Positions 1 to 7,840 of a stretch of DNA of 43,851 nucleotides are shown here, one piece after another (position 1 is the stretch's first letter; every line of letters starts with the position of its first letter). Position numbers and translations under genes: made by a program. The notes under the pieces were generated by a model. That model was not told the origin of the DNA. It searched no databases and saw nothing but the letters and a program-made list of their open reading frames with translations. Source of the stretch: Thermoproteota archaeon (GTDB lineage: Archaea > Korarchaeota > Korarchaeia > Korarchaeales > Korarchaeaceae); assembly GCA_027078475.1 (NCBI GenBank), contig JALWYH010000103.1, positions 1 to 43,851 of the forward strand, read 5' to 3'.

Positions 1-37
1 CCTGGGGGGAGAGAGGGGTGACGGTGGGGTGGGTCGG

Positions 38-244
38 ATGGAAGAAGGGTTGAGTTACTCCCTCTCGACCATCTCGCTGGTGGCCCTGCTCCTGATAGTC
101 ACCTTGGCCCTCTCCTCACTGGAGCCAGCCCTCAGGGAGAGGAGGTGCGCTAGACTGCTGGAGATAAGAAACGAACTCGAGTCACTGGCGGACTCCCTTA
201 AGTTGGACGCATCGAGGTATCTGGGGGCGGTGGGAAGGTGCTAG
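38..244 (+). CDS. Small single-pass, pilin-like membrane protein (start uncertain)
   Basis: The product is about 68 residues long. A short charged N-terminus (MEEG) is followed by one hydrophobic segment at residues 8-28 and a charged, helical, probably extracytoplasmic tail with two cysteines. This is the layout of type IV pilin-like proteins, but I recognise no family. The frame stays open to the left edge of the window. The ATG at 38 is preferred, with GTG at 29 as an alternative; G-rich sequence (GGTGGGGTGGG) lies just before it. Its end overlaps the GTG of the next small frame, so it appears to be the first visible member of a coupled set of membrane-anchored proteins (38-1396). Presence of a gene is fairly likely; function is unknown. 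Confidence 0.55.
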   Translation: MEEGLSYSLSTISLVALLLIVTLALSSLEPALRERRCARLLEIRNELESLADSLKLDASRYLGAVGRC

Positions 245-321
245 AGGAGATGGCGGAGGCCTTGCTGACCCTGCTCCTTGTCACCCTCATGCTCGCCTCC
301 CTGGCGGGGGTCCTAGGTTGA
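238..321 (+). CDS. 27-residue hydrophobic microprotein
   Basis: A short frame starts with GTG at 238 inside the end of the previous gene and stops with TGA at 319-321. The next gene's TTG start at 318 shares that stop (TTGA). The peptide has an acidic N-terminus (MLEEMAEA) and then about 18 hydrophobic residues, enough for one membrane helix. The reason to believe it is context: it fills exactly the gap between two coupled genes and has overlaps at both ends, the same style used by its neighbours. An ATG at 250 is an alternative start. It could instead be non-coding sequence that happens to stay open. Confidence 0.4.
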   Translation: MLEEMAEALLTLLLVTLMLASLAGVLG

Positions 322-593
322 AGTGGTTGCTGGCGGTCGTGATATCGATCCTCCTGGTGGCGCGCTTTCTGATCGTTCCTGTGTGGATTCATCCGGGATG
401 GCAGGTCAGGGCTAAGGCCCGGGTCTGCAGCGAGGTCGCTAGGACGGTGAACCGTCTGGGATACAGAATACTCCTCGGTCAGTCCGGTCCCGGGGAACTC
501 ACCAGCTCGTGCGGGGGTGAGAGAGGTATCTTCTACTGCATTTCAATACCTGGAACATCGCCCCCTGTTAGCTTGAGGGTTGGATTCCCTTGA
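318..593 (+). CDS. Small exported or membrane-anchored protein with cysteines
   Basis: The 91-residue product begins with an N-terminal hydrophobic segment (about residues 3-22, MKWLLAVVISILLVARFLIV). An outward-facing domain follows with three cysteines: one at about 37 and two near 65 and 74, in TSSCGG and IFYCIS. The TTG start overlaps the preceding TGA by 4 bases, and the stop overlaps the next TTG in the same way, which points to translational coupling. No family is recognised. N-terminal anchor, small size and cysteine content would suit a minor pilin or pseudopilin, but that is inference from layout only. Confidence 0.55.
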   Translation: MKWLLAVVISILLVARFLIVPVWIHPGWQVRAKARVCSEVARTVNRLGYRILLGQSGPGELTSSCGGERGIFYCISIPGTSPPVSLRVGFP

Positions 594-1396
594 AGGAGCT
601 CGTCGTGCTTCTGATAGCTGTCCTTATCGCCTCCTTCATAGTGAGTCTGCCATCGTTCGACGGGGACTGGTATCTCTACAGGGGTGAGGCAAGGATGTGG
701 GAGCTCGCCGCGGAGGCCGACACCCTCAGGGCTAGGTCCCTCATATTCGCGAGGGCCTTCGTGGACACCTGGCTGGCCCGGATGAACGGCACCCCATGCG
801 AGATACAGCCTCCCTCTCCCAACGGGAGCCTGTTCAAGGAAGAGCTGATGGAGGATCTGAGGGCGAAGGGATTCTCCCTCGCGGGAAGCATCGGCTACTC
901 CGTCGGGGAGTCGATGGCTGTAGGGAGATCTGATCCCGCCTTTGGGGGGGCGTGCAGGGACGGCGGCGTAGAAGTCAGCGTGATCTCTCACTTGGAGGTG
1001 AGGGATGCTCTGCTGGGGATGGTTGCACACAGGAGCTTCCGAGCCAAGGGATGTCAACCGACATCCTATTATCTGATGAGGAGGGTTCTCTCCGAGCTGG
1101 AGTCAGGCAGCCTCTCCGTGGTTAAGGATTCATTCTCCGCCGGCGGGAATCTGACGGAGTCCATGGAGATGATGAGGAAGGGGATCTCCCACCTGGTCGG
1201 GGCCATCAGGGAGAACCTCACGGGGAAGGGTCTGGATGTCTGGGCCTCCTACTCCACCAAGTTCTTAGGGGACCGGCTCATCATCTCCTTCAGGGCCGTC
1301 GTGACCGACGGCGAAGCCGTGATAATATATGGAGGAAAGGAGAGAAGGGGATTCACCTGCTCCAGGGATTGGGAGGTCAGTGTGGAGCTGCCGTGA
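590..1396 (+). CDS. Exported or membrane-anchored protein of unknown function
   Basis: The 268-residue product has an N-terminal hydrophobic helix (about residues 3-20, KELVVLLIAVLIASFIVS). A long extracytoplasmic part follows with helical stretches, two N-glycosylation-like NxS/T sites (NGT near 65, NLT near 187) and four cysteines (near 69, 121, 151 and 258) that could form two disulfides. The TTG start is in a TTGA overlap with the preceding gene. It is the largest member of the coupled set, and the architecture matches an anchored pilus- or surface-associated protein. I do not recognise the family. A T-run at 1423-1428 after the stop could end the transcript. Confidence 0.65.
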   Translation: MKELVVLLIAVLIASFIVSLPSFDGDWYLYRGEARMWELAAEADTLRARSLIFARAFVDTWLARMNGTPCEIQPPSPNGSLFKEELMEDLRAKGFSLAGSIGYSVGESMAVGRSDPAFGGACRDGGVEVSVISHLEVRDALLGMVAHRSFRAKGCQPTSYYLMRRVLSELESGSLSVVKDSFSAGGNLTESMEMMRKGISHLVGAIRENLTGKGLDVWASYSTKFLGDRLIISFRAVVTDGEAVIIYGGKERRGFTCSRDWEVSVELP

Positions 1397-1422
1397 CGTG
1401 AAAGTTTCCCTCCTCCCTCGCG

Positions 1423-1428
1423 TTTTTT
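1423..1428 (+). terminator. T-run after the anchored-protein chain
   Basis: Six consecutive T residues lie 27 bases after the stop of the preceding gene, within a pyrimidine-rich stretch. Archaeal termination often needs only a T-rich tract, so this is a plausible but weak terminator. Confidence 0.3.
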
Positions 1429-1458
1429 CCCGTCCTTATCGAGCTGGGGAGCGTCAAT

Positions 1459-1755
1459 ATGATGAGGCTCCTGTCTTACTCTCTGCTGATGATGGCCCTC
1501 CTGCTCACCCCTCTCATGGTGAGCGCTCAGGACCCGCTCTCCAACTTCCAAGACGCCATAAATGAGTTAACCCAGAGCATTCTGGGGATACTGAACACCC
1601 TCAAGGCGTCGGCCATCTCCATAGGGAGGGTGATGGCTGGCACGCTGATAGCCCTGGGAGTCGTGCTGTGGGCCAGCGACATATTCACCTACAAGGGCAG
1701 GAAGCTTATCCTCGCCGGCATAATACTGCTGATCGTCATGGAGCTGATCAGGTAA
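1459..1755 (+). CDS. Signal-peptide protein with two hydrophobic helices; candidate VirB2/CedA1/TedC-like pilin
   Basis: The product has 98 residues. Residues 1-23 form a clear signal peptide ending in VSAQ. Two hydrophobic segments follow (roughly residues 54-74 and 80-97), separated by a very short basic loop (FTYKGRK) that would face the cytoplasm. Cleaved signal, two helices, a short basic hairpin loop and about 75 mature residues is the layout of VirB2/TrbC conjugative pilins and of the archaeal DNA-import pilins CedA1 and TedC. No sequence-level match can be proven by eye. The start ATG at 1459 is preceded by GGGGA. It lies just downstream of the anchored-protein chain but has a separate upstream region. 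Confidence 0.65.
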   Translation: MMRLLSYSLLMMALLLTPLMVSAQDPLSNFQDAINELTQSILGILNTLKASAISIGRVMAGTLIALGVVLWASDIFTYKGRKLILAGIILLIVMELIR

Positions 1756-1806
1756 GGGGTTGGTGAAGGATTAATAGGGGTGGCGCGGGAATCTCACAGG
1801 ATATCC

Positions 1807-2604
1807 ATGAAGAGAGTGGGTTTCGTCCAGAACGATCCCGTCTTCGGGGAGGTTGAGAGAAACGTAAGCAGGGCACTCGAGCTGGCCTCTAGGGTGGAAG
1901 CTGATCTCCTCATATTTCCCGAGCTGTTCAACACGGGATACCTCTTCCTCAGCAAGGAGGAGGTATCGAGGCTCGCCGAGGATCTCGGTGGGTACACGGT
2001 CCGTCAGCTGAGCCGGTTCGCGCGTGAGACATCCACCGCGCTGGTGGCCGGCTTCGCGGAGAGGGAAGGGGGTCGATTCTACAACTCGGCCGTGGCCATA
2101 GATGAGGATGGAGAGGTCAAGGGAGTATACAGGAAGACTCACCTGTTCTTCGAGGAGAAGCTCCTATTCGAGCCCGGGAACACCGGATTCAGGGTGTTCG
2201 ACCTGGTGGGAATTAAAGTGGGCGTGATGATTTGCTACGACTGGAGGTTCCCAGAGGCGGCCAGGACCCTCGCCCTAAAGGGGGCGCAGGTCATCGCCCA
2301 TCCCTCCAACCTGGTGCTGCCCTTCGCCCCGGCAGTCGACTTGGCCCGTGCCGTGGAGAATGGGGTGTTCGTCATACTGTCCGACAGGTCCGGAGTGGAG
2401 GAGAGGGGAGGGAAGAGATTCGAGTACGAGGGTAGGTCGCTGATCGTGGATCCTGGGATGAACGTACTGGTCCAGGCGCCGAGGGAGGGGGAGCACGTCA
2501 TGGTAGCCGAGATAGACCCCAACAAGGCGGATAATAAGAAGATAAATGAGCTCAACGATATATTCGAGGACAGGAGGCCGGAAATGTATGAAGGTCTATG
2601 CTAG
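1807..2604 (+). CDS. Carbon-nitrogen hydrolase, nitrilase type
   Basis: The 265-residue product is a single-domain nitrilase-superfamily enzyme that hydrolyses a non-peptide C-N bond through a thioester on cysteine. The catalytic triad is visible: Glu39 in FPELFNTGY, Lys110 in YRKTHLF and Cys143 in MICYDWRFPE. The segments around the cysteine and the C-terminal NDIFEDRR strongly recall the structurally known Pyrococcus abyssi nitrilase, which acts on small aliphatic nitriles; an amidase role is equally possible. I chose ATG 1807 because family homology begins at once (MKRVGFVQ). A GTG at 1780 would add nine unlikely residues. An AT-rich ATTAATA at 1769-1775 may be its TATA box. The gene overlaps the next one by 17 bases. 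Confidence 0.88.
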   Translation: MKRVGFVQNDPVFGEVERNVSRALELASRVEADLLIFPELFNTGYLFLSKEEVSRLAEDLGGYTVRQLSRFARETSTALVAGFAEREGGRFYNSAVAIDEDGEVKGVYRKTHLFFEEKLLFEPGNTGFRVFDLVGIKVGVMICYDWRFPEAARTLALKGAQVIAHPSNLVLPFAPAVDLARAVENGVFVILSDRSGVEERGGKRFEYEGRSLIVDPGMNVLVQAPREGEHVMVAEIDPNKADNKKINELNDIFEDRRPEMYEGLC

Positions 2605-4177
2605 CCTTACGTTCCTCCTGGGCTTACTTCTCATCGCACCAGTGGTCGCGTCGGGGGTGGGATCGCTCACCGTCAGGAATTACGTTGACTGTTACATCAC
2701 CAGCTGGGATCCCGACACGCCGCACGCCAGCTCGGAGGTCCTCAAGGTGTCTAGGAGCCAGGTGAATAACACCACCGCCGAGGCTAGAGCTCTCCTCAGG
2801 TTCGATCTTGGGGAGATAAGGTCTCACATACCGAGGTACTCCAAGATAATCAACGCCACGCTGGTTCTCCGGACATTCAACACCTCCAACCCGCCCCTGG
2901 AGGTATGGGACGTGAGGGGAGACCCGGACATAATAGGGACCACATGGAACAGCGTCAGATCGGGGGTCCCCTGGGACACGCCGGGCGGGGACCTAGTCAG
3001 GATGTGGGGCGAGGGCGTAGGATCCTCCCCCTCGGCCGCGGTGAACCTCACTGCCTACGTGCAGGCCGCGGTTGATGAGGAGCTGGAGACCAACGGGTGG
3101 CTCCTCGTGAAGGTGGCCGAGGGTCAGGAGGGATACTACGAGTTCTACTCGGAGAGCTCCGGTTCAAACGGTCCGGTCCTTAAGATAGAGTATCAGCCGG
3201 CCTCCCTGGGAATAGCGCTGGAGGCTCCAGAGGTGGATATCACTCAGGGAGGAAATGTGAGCCTCAGGGTCTACGTGACGGGCCACCTCTCCAAGCCGGT
3301 GAACCTCACGCTGGAGGGGCCGGAGTTCCTCTCCTATGAGTTTTCCCCGGAAACCGGATATCCGCCGTTCAACAGCACTCTGAGACTAGATGTACCGGAA
3401 ACTGCTCCAGGCGGGGATTACACCATCATGATAAGGGTGAAGGGGGTCATGGAGGCCTCGGCTCCTGTGAACCTGACGGTACTGCAGAGCAGGGGTTTCT
3501 CCATCATAGGACCGACCAGCATCGAGCTCGTTGGAGGCTTGACGGATAACCTATCGCTCAGAGTTGTCCCGACCGGCAACTTCGCTGGAGAGGTATCTGC
3601 TGGAGTTCTCAGTTCCCCTGACTGGCTGAACGTCTCCCTCAATCCTCACTCCGCCGTTCCGCCCTTCAACTTGACGGTGACCCTCACCTCTCTCCCAGGC
3701 CTCAATGCCTCCGGTACCCTTTCCCTCGTGTTCACAGGAGCAAGAAATAGGGTTTATGAGGTTAACGTGACCACCAGGGTGAGAAGAGTGGCCGTCTACT
3801 CCAATCAGATAGATTGGAACCTCTCCTCGGAGATGCTGATCTCCGCCGCCAACTCATCAGGCGTGACCCTGGAAAGGATCAACTCTACAGACAGCTTCGG
3901 AGGATACGATCTGGTCATAATAATGGGGGGGCACAAGGCCCCGGTCGATGGTCATATGCCCACCAACGTGGCGGCCTCGATCCTATCCGATGAGGAGAAG
4001 AACTCCCTTATTCACGGAGGTCAGGTAGTGCACGTGGAGTCGAAATACGGCACACTGATAGTGATAGTGGCCGGAGCGGACAGGTACGAGACGTCGGATC
4101 TTCTCCAGAGGGATCTGAACGGCAATGGGATACCCCTGTCCCAAGAGCTGATGGTGGGGGATCCGCGTGGAATATGA
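2588..4177 (+). CDS. Secreted surface protein: DNRLRE-like domain, two Ig-like domains, S-layer-like C-terminal domain
   Basis: This 529-residue protein starts with a signal peptide (about 1-22, ending VVASG). Residues 25-205 resemble the DNRLRE domain found in secreted archaeal and bacterial surface proteins (ARALLRFDLG, a VWDV strand, and a final GPVLKIEYQ strand). Two Ig-like beta-sandwich repeats follow at about 207-300 and 310-395, each opening with an xxLEAPEV or IIGPTSIEL-type strand and rich in NxS/T sites. From about residue 400 comes a domain with LVIIMGGHKAP and IVIVAGADRYET that is shared with the transglutaminase-like protein at 10287-11909. The start ATG follows AGGAGG at 2572-2577 and overlaps the nitrilase gene. 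A cell-surface role is inferred. Confidence 0.8.
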   Translation: MKVYASLTFLLGLLLIAPVVASGVGSLTVRNYVDCYITSWDPDTPHASSEVLKVSRSQVNNTTAEARALLRFDLGEIRSHIPRYSKIINATLVLRTFNTSNPPLEVWDVRGDPDIIGTTWNSVRSGVPWDTPGGDLVRMWGEGVGSSPSAAVNLTAYVQAAVDEELETNGWLLVKVAEGQEGYYEFYSESSGSNGPVLKIEYQPASLGIALEAPEVDITQGGNVSLRVYVTGHLSKPVNLTLEGPEFLSYEFSPETGYPPFNSTLRLDVPETAPGGDYTIMIRVKGVMEASAPVNLTVLQSRGFSIIGPTSIELVGGLTDNLSLRVVPTGNFAGEVSAGVLSSPDWLNVSLNPHSAVPPFNLTVTLTSLPGLNASGTLSLVFTGARNRVYEVNVTTRVRRVAVYSNQIDWNLSSEMLISAANSSGVTLERINSTDSFGGYDLVIIMGGHKAPVDGHMPTNVAASILSDEEKNSLIHGGQVVHVESKYGTLIVIVAGADRYETSDLLQRDLNGNGIPLSQELMVGDPRGI

Positions 4178-4997
4178 AGAACTCAACCGCACCGGGGTCA
4201 GGATCCCCAAGCTGGGACTGGGGACCTACGGCATGGATTCCGCTCGCAGGGAGGAAGCTCTAGCTGCTCTCAGGAGAGGAATAGAGCTTGGAATGACCCT
4301 GATCGATACGGCCGAGATGTATGGATGGGGCAGGGTGGAGGAGATTGTTGGGGAGGCGATAAGGCCCTTCGACAGGGAGGAGCTGACCATAGTGACTAAG
4401 GTGTGGGGGACCAACTTGGGGTACGAGTCGGTGAAGAGAGCGGCCAGGGCTAGCGCCGCCAGGCTTGGGACCTATATCGATGTCTACCTCATTCACTGGC
4501 CGAATCCCTCCTTCCCTCTAGAGGAAACGCTGAGGGCCATGGAGGAGCTGGTGAGCGAGGGAACGATAAGGTACGTGGGGGTGAGCAATTTCACCCTAGA
4601 TCAGCTCAAGAGGGCCAGAGAGATCATGAGACACAATGACGTGGTCACCGATCAGGTGGAGTACAGCCTAGTGGTGAGGGAACCAGAGGAGGACCTACTG
4701 CCCTACTGCCAGAGGGAGAGGATAACCCTCATGGCCTACAGCCCCTTGGCCAAGGGCAAGCTCGCCAAGAGACCGCCTATGAAGCTCAAGCTCGTGGCCG
4801 CGAGGCTGGGAAAGACGCCCGCCCAAGTGGCCCTGAACTGGCTCGTATCCAAGCCGATGGTGGTGGCCATTCCCAAAGCCTCCAAGGTGGATCACGTTGA
4901 GGAGCTCGCGGGATCCGTCGGATGGCGCATACCGGATGATCTGATGAGGGAGCTGGATGATATCCGGGGGGAGAGAGCAAGATGGCCAAGGACATGA
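4167..4997 (+). CDS. Aldo/keto reductase
   Basis: The 276-residue product is an NAD(P)H-dependent TIM-barrel oxidoreductase acting on aldehydes or sugar carbonyls. The family tetrad is present: Asp47 and Tyr52 in LIDTAEMYG, Lys78 in VTKVWG and His110 in LIHWPNP. The conserved VGVSNF strand and a C-terminal VAIPKASK phosphate-binding region suit NADP(H). Length is typical of the family. The GTG start at 4167 overlaps the previous stop and is preceded by the G-rich GGTGGGGGAT. The substrate cannot be told from sequence. Confidence 0.9.
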   Translation: MEYEELNRTGVRIPKLGLGTYGMDSARREEALAALRRGIELGMTLIDTAEMYGWGRVEEIVGEAIRPFDREELTIVTKVWGTNLGYESVKRAARASAARLGTYIDVYLIHWPNPSFPLEETLRAMEELVSEGTIRYVGVSNFTLDQLKRAREIMRHNDVVTDQVEYSLVVREPEEDLLPYCQRERITLMAYSPLAKGKLAKRPPMKLKLVAARLGKTPAQVALNWLVSKPMVVAIPKASKVDHVEELAGSVGWRIPDDLMRELDDIRGERARWPRT

Positions 4998-6070
4998 GCG
5001 GGGCCGATGTTGTTGCCATCCTATCAGATTACCCCAGGCAGACCCTGGCCGCCCACCTGACGGCCATCCTCTCCTTCATCCAAGAGAAGAGGAAGAAGAA
5101 GGGCCTCTTCAGCAGGAAGGAGGAGGTTGTGGACTCCATAAGGGTGGGATACATCCCGCTTGAGGGGGTTCGGGGGGATGGTTTCTCCGTCGTGGTCGAC
5201 AGGCTCTGCGCACTGGAGCCGGAGTTCAGTCTTGAGGATGTGGGAGCGTGGGAGTCGGCCCTCTCAGACCTGAGGGCGATAATGGACCACAGAACCTTCG
5301 CCTCCCGTCTCAAGGCATTGTCCGACTTCAGGCCGCCGGTTGAGAGGGTGACGCTGAGGGGGATCGCGCCAAGCTTCCTCTTCCCCCTCCTGACGAAAAC
5401 CGCACCCGTCCAAGTGAACATGGAGGGGGAAAGACGATGCGAGCCCACATCATCGGAGGGGTTCCTGTCGGCTATTAGCAGGCTCGATGACTTCGAGAGA
5501 CGCCAGGGTGAGTTTCAGCGTCTGGCCTCGGGGCTGAAGCTGCTTTGTGATGAGGTGATAGGGGACCTAGATTCGTGGCTGGAGAGGTACCCTCCAGACT
5601 CCTCCATGAGGAGGGAATACCAGGAGGAAAGGAGGAGGATAAGCAGTTCCTGCTCCTCCCTAACCTCCAGGCTAGAGGGCGCAGCCAGGGCGTACGGGGA
5701 GCTGGTCTCCACTCTCAGGTCGGCTCCTCCGCTGAAACAGGTCCTCCTCCCGGTGTACCGGGTGCAGACCAGGGGGAAGGCCAGCAGGAGGTTCCTGATC
5801 TCCAACCTGAGATTCAAGCGGCCGGGGCTCACCTACAAGATAAAGGATCTGCTAGGCAGGTTCGACTCGCTGTTCGAGGAGACGGGTGTGAGCAGGAGGT
5901 TGGCCTCCATCCTGAGGGTTGATGCCATCGAGTGGGGGCCCAACCTGCTGACTGAGGACATGAGAGAGGAAATCTACGGTGAACTGGCCGCCCTGGAGGA
6001 GGAGGGATTCGCTGACGAGGAATACGCGGACTCCATAGCCGAGCTGATCTCCAAGTCCCTCCTCCGGTGA
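4982..6070 (+). CDS. Conserved-looking cytoplasmic protein of unknown function
   Basis: The 362-residue product has no signal peptide or membrane segment. It is highly charged, with a helical, coiled-coil-prone middle (about 160-245, many E/R/L/S heptads) between two regions containing similar phrases (VGYIPLEGV near 60 and LLPVYRVQ near 255). It overlaps the aldo/keto reductase by 16 bases (ATG at 4982, with GGGGGGAG upstream), so it is co-translated with it. I do not recognise a family and found no catalytic motif. Codon use matches its neighbours. Confidence 0.75.
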   Translation: MAKDMSGADVVAILSDYPRQTLAAHLTAILSFIQEKRKKKGLFSRKEEVVDSIRVGYIPLEGVRGDGFSVVVDRLCALEPEFSLEDVGAWESALSDLRAIMDHRTFASRLKALSDFRPPVERVTLRGIAPSFLFPLLTKTAPVQVNMEGERRCEPTSSEGFLSAISRLDDFERRQGEFQRLASGLKLLCDEVIGDLDSWLERYPPDSSMRREYQEERRRISSSCSSLTSRLEGAARAYGELVSTLRSAPPLKQVLLPVYRVQTRGKASRRFLISNLRFKRPGLTYKIKDLLGRFDSLFEETGVSRRLASILRVDAIEWGPNLLTEDMREEIYGELAALEEEGFADEEYADSIAELISKSLLR

Positions 6071-6073
6071 CAA

Positions 6074-6082
6074 ATTTTTTAA
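6074..6082 (+). promoter_or_regulatory. TATA box of the aminopropyltransferase gene
   Basis: ATTTTTTAA is centred about 27 bases before the ATG at 6105 and no ribosome site is seen between them, which predicts a leaderless transcript. Confidence 0.6.
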
Positions 6083-6104
6083 GCCCGAGCTGGGATCGGG
6101 TCCC

Positions 6105-7046
6105 ATGCCCGTCAAGCTGCCCAAGCCGGGGCTCAGGAACGTTGATGGCATCCTGCTTTATCTGGAGCATGCGGGTCCTTACCTGGCGACGCTGACGCCC
6201 GTGGAGAGGGTCGTATCGTCCGAGATGACGGAGGCAGGACAGCTGGTGGAGGTGGTGGATTTCCCCTTCTATGGCAGGTCCCTGTTCATAGAGCACATAG
6301 TGATGCTGTCTCTGTACGACGAGTTCATCTACCACGAGACCCTGGTGCATCCCGCCCTGCTCTCGGTGGAGAGACCCGAGAAGGTGCTCATAATAGGAGG
6401 GGGAGATGGAGGGGCCCTGAGGGAGGTACTGAAGCATCCGGTGAGCGAGGTGACCATGGTCGAGCTCGACAGGTCGGTCATAGACTTGGTGATGAGGCAC
6501 CTGCCCCAGGTGCCCGACGGGGCCTTCGATGACGACAGGCTCAGGCTGGTCATAGGCGACGGCAGGGCCTTCGTTGAGAGAAGCGAGGAGAAGTACGATG
6601 TGGTGATCCTGGATCTGACGGATCCCTACGGGCAGGCGGCGAGGCTCTACACTAGGGAGTTCTACAGGAAGGTCAGGGACGTGCTCGGGGATGGCGGGCT
6701 GATGGTTACCCACAGCACTGGTCTCCACATAAACAGGCTCGCCTTCCAGAGGGTCTACAGAGCCATAAGAGAGGTCTTCCCCAGGCACGCGGTGGCCAGA
6801 ACCTACATACCCTCCTTCACCGACGACTGGACCTTCTCATTCGGCTCCGAGTCAGTGGTCCCGCCCGATGTCGATCCCGACACCATCAGGAGGAGGTTCG
6901 AGGGGAGGGGCCTCGACGGGAAGACCAAGTTCTACTCCCCGGAGATGCACCACTCGCTCTTCCAGCACCCGGTCTTCGTCAGGAGGACACTCGAGGAGGA
7001 GGTGGAGCCGAGCACCGACGCCAATCCGGCGGAGATTGAGGATTAG
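6105..7046 (+). CDS. speE: Polyamine aminopropyltransferase (spermidine synthase family)
   Basis: The 313-residue enzyme transfers aminopropyl from decarboxylated S-adenosylmethionine to a diamine or agmatine to make spermidine-type polyamines. Family features are an N-terminal beta-strand domain, then a Rossmann fold with VLIIGGGDGGALREVLKH, an acidic strand end at MVELDRSVID, a DDRLRLVIGDGRAF segment and the catalytic-region DLTDPYGQA followed by LYTREFYR. Length is normal. The long chain resembles the archaeal and thermophilic enzymes that use agmatine or make longer polyamines; substrate choice is not decidable here. Its stop overlaps the stop of the convergent tyrA gene. Confidence 0.88.
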   Translation: MPVKLPKPGLRNVDGILLYLEHAGPYLATLTPVERVVSSEMTEAGQLVEVVDFPFYGRSLFIEHIVMLSLYDEFIYHETLVHPALLSVERPEKVLIIGGGDGGALREVLKHPVSEVTMVELDRSVIDLVMRHLPQVPDGAFDDDRLRLVIGDGRAFVERSEEKYDVVILDLTDPYGQAARLYTREFYRKVRDVLGDGGLMVTHSTGLHINRLAFQRVYRAIREVFPRHAVARTYIPSFTDDWTFSFGSESVVPPDVDPDTIRRRFEGRGLDGKTKFYSPEMHHSLFQHPVFVRRTLEEEVEPSTDANPAEIED

Positions 7047-7840
7047 GAATCACCGTAGAGGGCCCTGTACGAGGACTCGAGATCCAAGAGATCCATCCAC
7101 CTCCTGGCCCTCCTCCTCAGGGAACCCAGATCTCGCCCGAGGGAGGAGGTGAACTCCGAGAGCACCTCGGGGAAGTAGGGGTTCTGTCCCATCAGGTCCT
7201 CCGTAAGCGACTCGCTCTGCATGAGTGAGGAGATGCCGAGCCTAAGGAACCACCTGAGGCTTGTGGTCTCCAGCGCCTTGATCACCTCCGCCCACGGCTC
7301 GGCCGACGAGAGGAATGAGTGGAGGATGAGGTGGACGAGGGCCAGCCAGGCCATCGCCCTGTCGTGCTCCTCCAGGCTTACCACGACGTACCTGAACGGG
7401 AGGATGGATGAGGCCAGCCGAAGCTCGGACTCCCCGTTTGATACGGGTATGAGGGCTGCCCTCCCCCTGGATGGGTCCCCGATGCCGGGGCCGAATAGCG
7501 GGTGGATCGAGGCAACCCTCAGCCCCCTCCGAAGGGCCTCCCTGAGTGACGGCATCACGGGGGATTTGACCGAGGAGACCTCCACTATGGCGCTACCCTC
7601 CCTCATCCCGCCGGAAACAGTTGATATGACGGAGGGCGTGGCTGAGATGGGGACGCTGACCACCACCACATCGAAGGTCTCTAGCTCCTCTAGGGAATCC
7701 AGCGTCGATCCCCTGACCCTCCGGGCCAGCCTCCGGGCCCTCTCCCTGTCCAGGTCGAACAGGTGGATGGAGTGCCCTTTCGATAGATACTCGGCCAAGA
7801 GGCTCCCGAAATCCCCCGTACCTACTATCAGGATCTCCAA
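7043..7840 (-). CDS. tyrA: Prephenate/arogenate dehydrogenase (TyrA family)
   Basis: The 265-residue product begins with an NAD(P)-binding Rossmann motif (ILIVGTGDFGSLLAEYL) with FDLDRERARRL at the end of the second strand. It then carries VVVVSVPISATP, SSVKSPVM and SIHPLFGPG, which are typical of TyrA; the histidine in SIHPLFGP is the conserved catalytic one. It oxidatively decarboxylates prephenate or arogenate for tyrosine synthesis. The TTG start at 7840 overlaps the upstream chorismate mutase-aminotransferase gene by 13 bases, so the two are coupled. It is the last gene of the four-gene minus-strand operon. Confidence 0.85.
   Translation of the reverse strand: MEILIVGTGDFGSLLAEYLSKGHSIHLFDLDRERARRLARRVRGSTLDSLEELETFDVVVVSVPISATPSVISTVSGGMREGSAIVEVSSVKSPVMPSLREALRRGLRVASIHPLFGPGIGDPSRGRAALIPVSNGESELRLASSILPFRYVVVSLEEHDRAMAWLALVHLILHSFLSSAEPWAEVIKALETTSLRWFLRLGISSLMQSESLTEDLMGQNPYFPEVLSEFTSSLGRDLGSLRRRARRWMDLLDLESSYRALYGDS

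Noticed and set aside
2235-2555. Minus-strand frame opposite the nitrilase C-terminal half
   Set aside because: Serine/proline-rich antisense shadow without a promoter or ribosome site; the plus strand carries the nitrilase.
5829-6788. Long minus-strand open frame opposite the aminopropyltransferase gene
   Set aside because: Antisense shadow; rich in His/Pro/Gln/Arg, and the sense strand encodes clear aminopropyltransferase motifs.
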